Assembly: GCA_945947045.1 (NCBI GenBank) | Contig: CAMEXG010000089.1 | Coordinates: 1 to 8,125, forward strand | DNA length: 8,125 nt | Origin: an uncultured Spirochaetales bacterium | GTDB taxonomy: Bacteria; Spirochaetota; Spirochaetia; Sphaerochaetales; Sphaerochaetaceae | Reading direction: 5' to 3' | Part shown: piece after piece, positions 6,003 through 8,125 of the stretch | How positions within the stretch are numbered: the first letter of the stretch is position 1 | Layout: every line of letters begins with the position of its first letter | Notes under the pieces: generated by a model | Databases searched by the model: none | What the model saw: the letters and a program-made list of their open reading frames with translations, nothing else | What the model was told of the DNA's origin: nothing | Position numbers and translations under genes: made by a program

Positions 6003-7498
6003 CAGTTCTCCTCCTTTTCAATCAACAGCGGCATCTTCATTATCACCTTTGTCCCTTCATTTATTTTGGATTCGACAGAAAATGAAGAATCAGGGGAAAG
6101 CATCTGGACTCTTGCAGCTACGTTTCCTATTCCTATATGTTCAGAACCAAGTTTCTTTTCCTTTATTCTTTCCCTCACTCTTATAAGGGTCTCTTCATCC
6201 ATTCCAACCCCGTTGTCGGAAACGACGATGGAGAGCATCTGATTATGGCTTGATATAGATATCAGGACTTCTCCACCCTTTTCATTTGGAACAATACCAT
6301 GGCGAAAAGAGTTCTCCACAATAGGCTGCAGAATGAATGAAGGCACCATGACTTCGTAGAGATCCTCATCCAGGGAACTCTCCCACTTAAGATTAATTTT
6401 TTCTCCGAAACGAGCCTTATATAACGAAGCCAGGGCAACTACAATCCTCAGCTCTCTTGAGACAGGCACGCTATCGCTGTTGCTGCCTAAGGCATATCTA
6501 TACAACAGAGCCATAGACTCAAGCATATCTTCTGTCTTCTCCGCGCCTTCGTCATGAGCTGAAAACTTTATTACATTGAGGGTATTAAACAGGAAGTGGG
6601 GATTAATTCTGCTCCTCAGCTGCTGAAGGCGTTCTTCCTCCAATAAGCTTTGGAGGGAGAGGGACTCTTTTTCTTTCTCAAAGAGTTCTTCCTGAATAGT
6701 GTTCTTCTCCTCCAAAAGCTGAACTTGGTTTTTCATGCCATGCTTCATCTTATTGAAGGCTTTTGCCATATAGACTATCTCCAAAGCCCCCTTTTCCTTT
6801 ATGTCGGGAATATTCCAATTACCTTCACCCAAAAGCTTCGACTGTTTTGAGAAGGTCCTGATACTCGTCAATAGAGAAGCCATCCCCAAAGACAACATGG
6901 CTGCAAAGATGAGGGAGAATAGAGTTATGACACTTTGAAAGCTGTCTATTTTATCATTAATGCCTTGAGTCTTTAAAAAGCTAATCTTTGTTCTAATGAT
7001 GGTTTCTTCCAGAAGAGAACGCATGGTTGAGCTAAGATACTCCAAGCAATATGACAGCTTATCGTAATACACCTCAGAAGCTTTGGTTCTCTCTCCACTT
7101 GTAAGGAGATCCATTATCTCATTGCTGATGGAAAGATATGTAGAGTAGAGATTCATGGAGGAACGGGACAGCAAATACTCTTCTTTATTCTCCGAATCAT
7201 ACTCGACGGACAAAGAATCCAGATACTTTGTCTTTTCAATATTCCTATATCTCTCCTGGGATATAAAATCATCAATGTCACCATAGTCCCATCTAAAAGA
7301 ACTATAGGCATCCACACTCTCTTCATTGAGTGAAATAAAAGAGCTCAAGTCCTGGACATGAGAGATCATATTGTTCTGAGGATACATTACATAATACTGT
7401 CTGAAAGATATAAGTCCCAGTTGAAGAAGGAAACAAATCAAAAAAGCAACCAAGGAACCATACACCCTTGAAGCTAAACTTATTCTCCTCTCTTTCAT
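6002..7498 (-). CDS. Sensor histidine kinase, YesM/LytS-type (HisKA_7TM-free, two membrane segments)
   Basis: A 498-residue membrane histidine kinase. One helix at about 13-32 and another at about 188-212 enclose an extracytoplasmic region of about 155 residues that looks mainly helical and matches no sensor domain I recognise. A HAMP-like segment (about 209-262) and a charged coiled coil (about 255-297) lead to the His_kinase domain with SRINPHFLFNTLN, phospho-acceptor His301. The ATPase has the N box QPIVENSFRHG (391-401), DNGVGM (428-433) and GIGNVAARV (456-464). All catalytic motifs are intact. The ATG at 7498 has GAGGG four to five bases upstream. It is the first gene of the cluster and is followed with one base overlap by its probable partner regulator. 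It would sense a ligand directly or through the lipoprotein encoded two genes later. Confidence 0.95.
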   Translation of the reverse strand: MKERRISLASRVYGSLVAFLICFLLQLGLISFRQYYVMYPQNNMISHVQDLSSFISLNEESVDAYSSFRWDYGDIDDFISQERYRNIEKTKYLDSLSVEYDSENKEEYLLSRSSMNLYSTYLSISNEIMDLLTSGERTKASEVYYDKLSYCLEYLSSTMRSLLEETIIRTKISFLKTQGINDKIDSFQSVITLFSLIFAAMLSLGMASLLTSIRTFSKQSKLLGEGNWNIPDIKEKGALEIVYMAKAFNKMKHGMKNQVQLLEEKNTIQEELFEKEKESLSLQSLLEEERLQQLRSRINPHFLFNTLNVIKFSAHDEGAEKTEDMLESMALLYRYALGSNSDSVPVSRELRIVVALASLYKARFGEKINLKWESSLDEDLYEVMVPSFILQPIVENSFRHGIVPNEKGGEVLISISSHNQMLSIVVSDNGVGMDEETLIRVRERIKEKKLGSEHIGIGNVAARVQMLSPDSSFSVESKINEGTKVIMKMPLLIEKEEN

Positions 7499-7526
7499 TT
7501 ATCCCTCACCGTTTTATTCTAACATG

Positions 7527-7554
7527 TTTTTACTCTCAGGAATAATATAAACAA
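7527..7554 (-). promoter_or_regulatory. Candidate promoter of the kinase-regulator-lipoprotein genes
   Basis: On the minus strand TTGTTT (7549-7554) and TAAAAA (7527-7532) are 16 bp apart, upstream of the kinase start at 7498. A second possible -10, TAGAAT (7516-7521), has no good -35. The sequence GAGAGTAAAA around the -10 (7528-7537) recurs exactly at 4171-4180 in the dctP upstream region. Confidence 0.35.
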
Positions 7555-7573
7555 ACAAATTCTCGTATTTCTC

Positions 7574-7602
7574 TTTCTTCTCTTACATTAGGCATTTATA
7601 CT
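7574..7602 (+). promoter_or_regulatory. Candidate promoter of the YcxB-like gene
   Basis: TATACT at 7597-7602 is a good -10 match, with a weak TTTCTT 17 bp upstream (7574-7579). A start site about seven bases after the -10 would fall on or beside the ATG at 7609, giving a leaderless or nearly leaderless mRNA. Confidence 0.4.
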
Positions 7603-7608
7603 CAGAGC

Positions 7609-8125
7609 ATGGAAACTAAAGTTGTTTTGGATTCCCCGACATTTAGGGATTTTACTGTTTTTGATGTTCTCTCACGTAGAAAGGCATGGAAGAGCCCTGT
7701 GATCTTTGCTTCTATTATGACGCTCTCAGCAATAATATGCTTTATTATGCATAAAGTAGACGGAGCTGTATTATTGGGTTCTGTTCTTCTTGTGGTGGGG
7801 CTTGGAATGCCCGTTGTCTATTTCCTCTCCTTCTTTCTGAACTTAAAGGAAGAAACAAAAAAACAAAAACTTAAAGACGGCAGATATGTATACACAGTGA
7901 ATCTGGACTCCTCTGCCATACATGTAAGAAATGACAAGGAAGAGGCGAATTATCAATGGGACAAGGCATATAAGGCATACAGAAACTACGACGCAATATA
8001 CTTATATATCACATCAGAGCGGGCATTCATCATACCTTCAGACAAGGCGGAACAAGATAAGACTTGGGATTTGATATCAAAGAAAATGAAAGATAGATGT
8101 GCTCTGATTCCCTCAAACAAAATAA
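7609..8125 (+). CDS. YcxB-like two-helix membrane protein, 3' end outside the window
   Basis: A frame opening with ATG at 7609 stays open for 172 codons to the window edge, so the gene is partial at its C-terminus. After a short cytoplasmic N-terminus two hydrophobic segments follow (about 30-47 and 53-77), then a Lys-rich stretch (80-90) and a soluble domain. In that domain YQWDKAYKAYRNYDAIYLYI (116-135) and RAFIIPSDK (138-146) resemble the YcxB-like domain, in which a Trp-containing strand precedes an 'F-I-I-P' motif. The function of this family is not established. Upstream in frame there is no other ATG, GTG or TTG before a stop at 7543-7545. There is no clear Shine-Dalgarno. It is divergent from the kinase gene, with 110 bp between, and shows no obvious link to the TRAP system. 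Confidence 0.75.
   Translation, partial: METKVVLDSPTFRDFTVFDVLSRRKAWKSPVIFASIMTLSAIICFIMHKVDGAVLLGSVLLVVGLGMPVVYFLSFFLNLKEETKKQKLKDGRYVYTVNLDSSAIHVRNDKEEANYQWDKAYKAYRNYDAIYLYITSERAFIIPSDKAEQDKTWDLISKKMKDRCALIPSNKI

Overview
The window looks like a piece of a spirochaete chromosome (Treponema or Sphaerochaeta-like; inference). The clearest hint is the solute-binding protein, whose signal peptide is followed by an 'FANGEKEA' type N-terminus that is common in that phylum. Two lipoproteins with short LFSC lipoboxes and a moderate, A/T-leaning composition agree with this. No rRNA, tRNA, CRISPR array or intact mobile element was seen.

Layout, read in the direction of most transcription (minus strand, right to left). 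At the right edge a plus-strand gene for a YcxB-like two-helix membrane protein runs off the window (7609-8125). Divergent from it, a tightly packed minus-strand cluster begins: a YesM-type sensor histidine kinase (6002-7498), a YesN-type response regulator with an AraC DNA-binding domain (5232-6002), and a lipoprotein of the DctP solute-binding family (4240-5235). These three overlap by 1 and 4 nt. A 124-bp gap follows, holding an array of 10-bp-phased A-tracts, candidate promoters, a palindrome and a strong ribosome binding site. Then come a complete TRAP transporter, dctP (3105-4115), dctQ (2483-3025) and dctM (1173-2483), and a strong intrinsic terminator (1130-1164). After a 312-bp stretch with no supported gene lies a separate SGNH/GDSL hydrolase lipoprotein (128-817), followed by the first 36 codons of a possible gene at the left edge.

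Proposed working: a ligand (probably a carboxylated compound such as a sugar acid or dicarboxylate; inference) is bound outside the membrane by the lipoprotein. The lipoprotein may present it to the YesM-like kinase. The phosphorylated YesN-like regulator would then bind the phased repeat upstream of dctP and raise expression of the TRAP importer. This is a 'sensor binding protein plus two-component system plus transporter' module, comparable in logic to HptA-HptS-HptR or XylFII-LytS. The link to a TRAP-type binding protein as sensor is the most interesting idea in the window and is an inference from gene order, overlaps and signal-peptide type. No catabolic enzyme genes are in view, so the substrate cannot be fixed.
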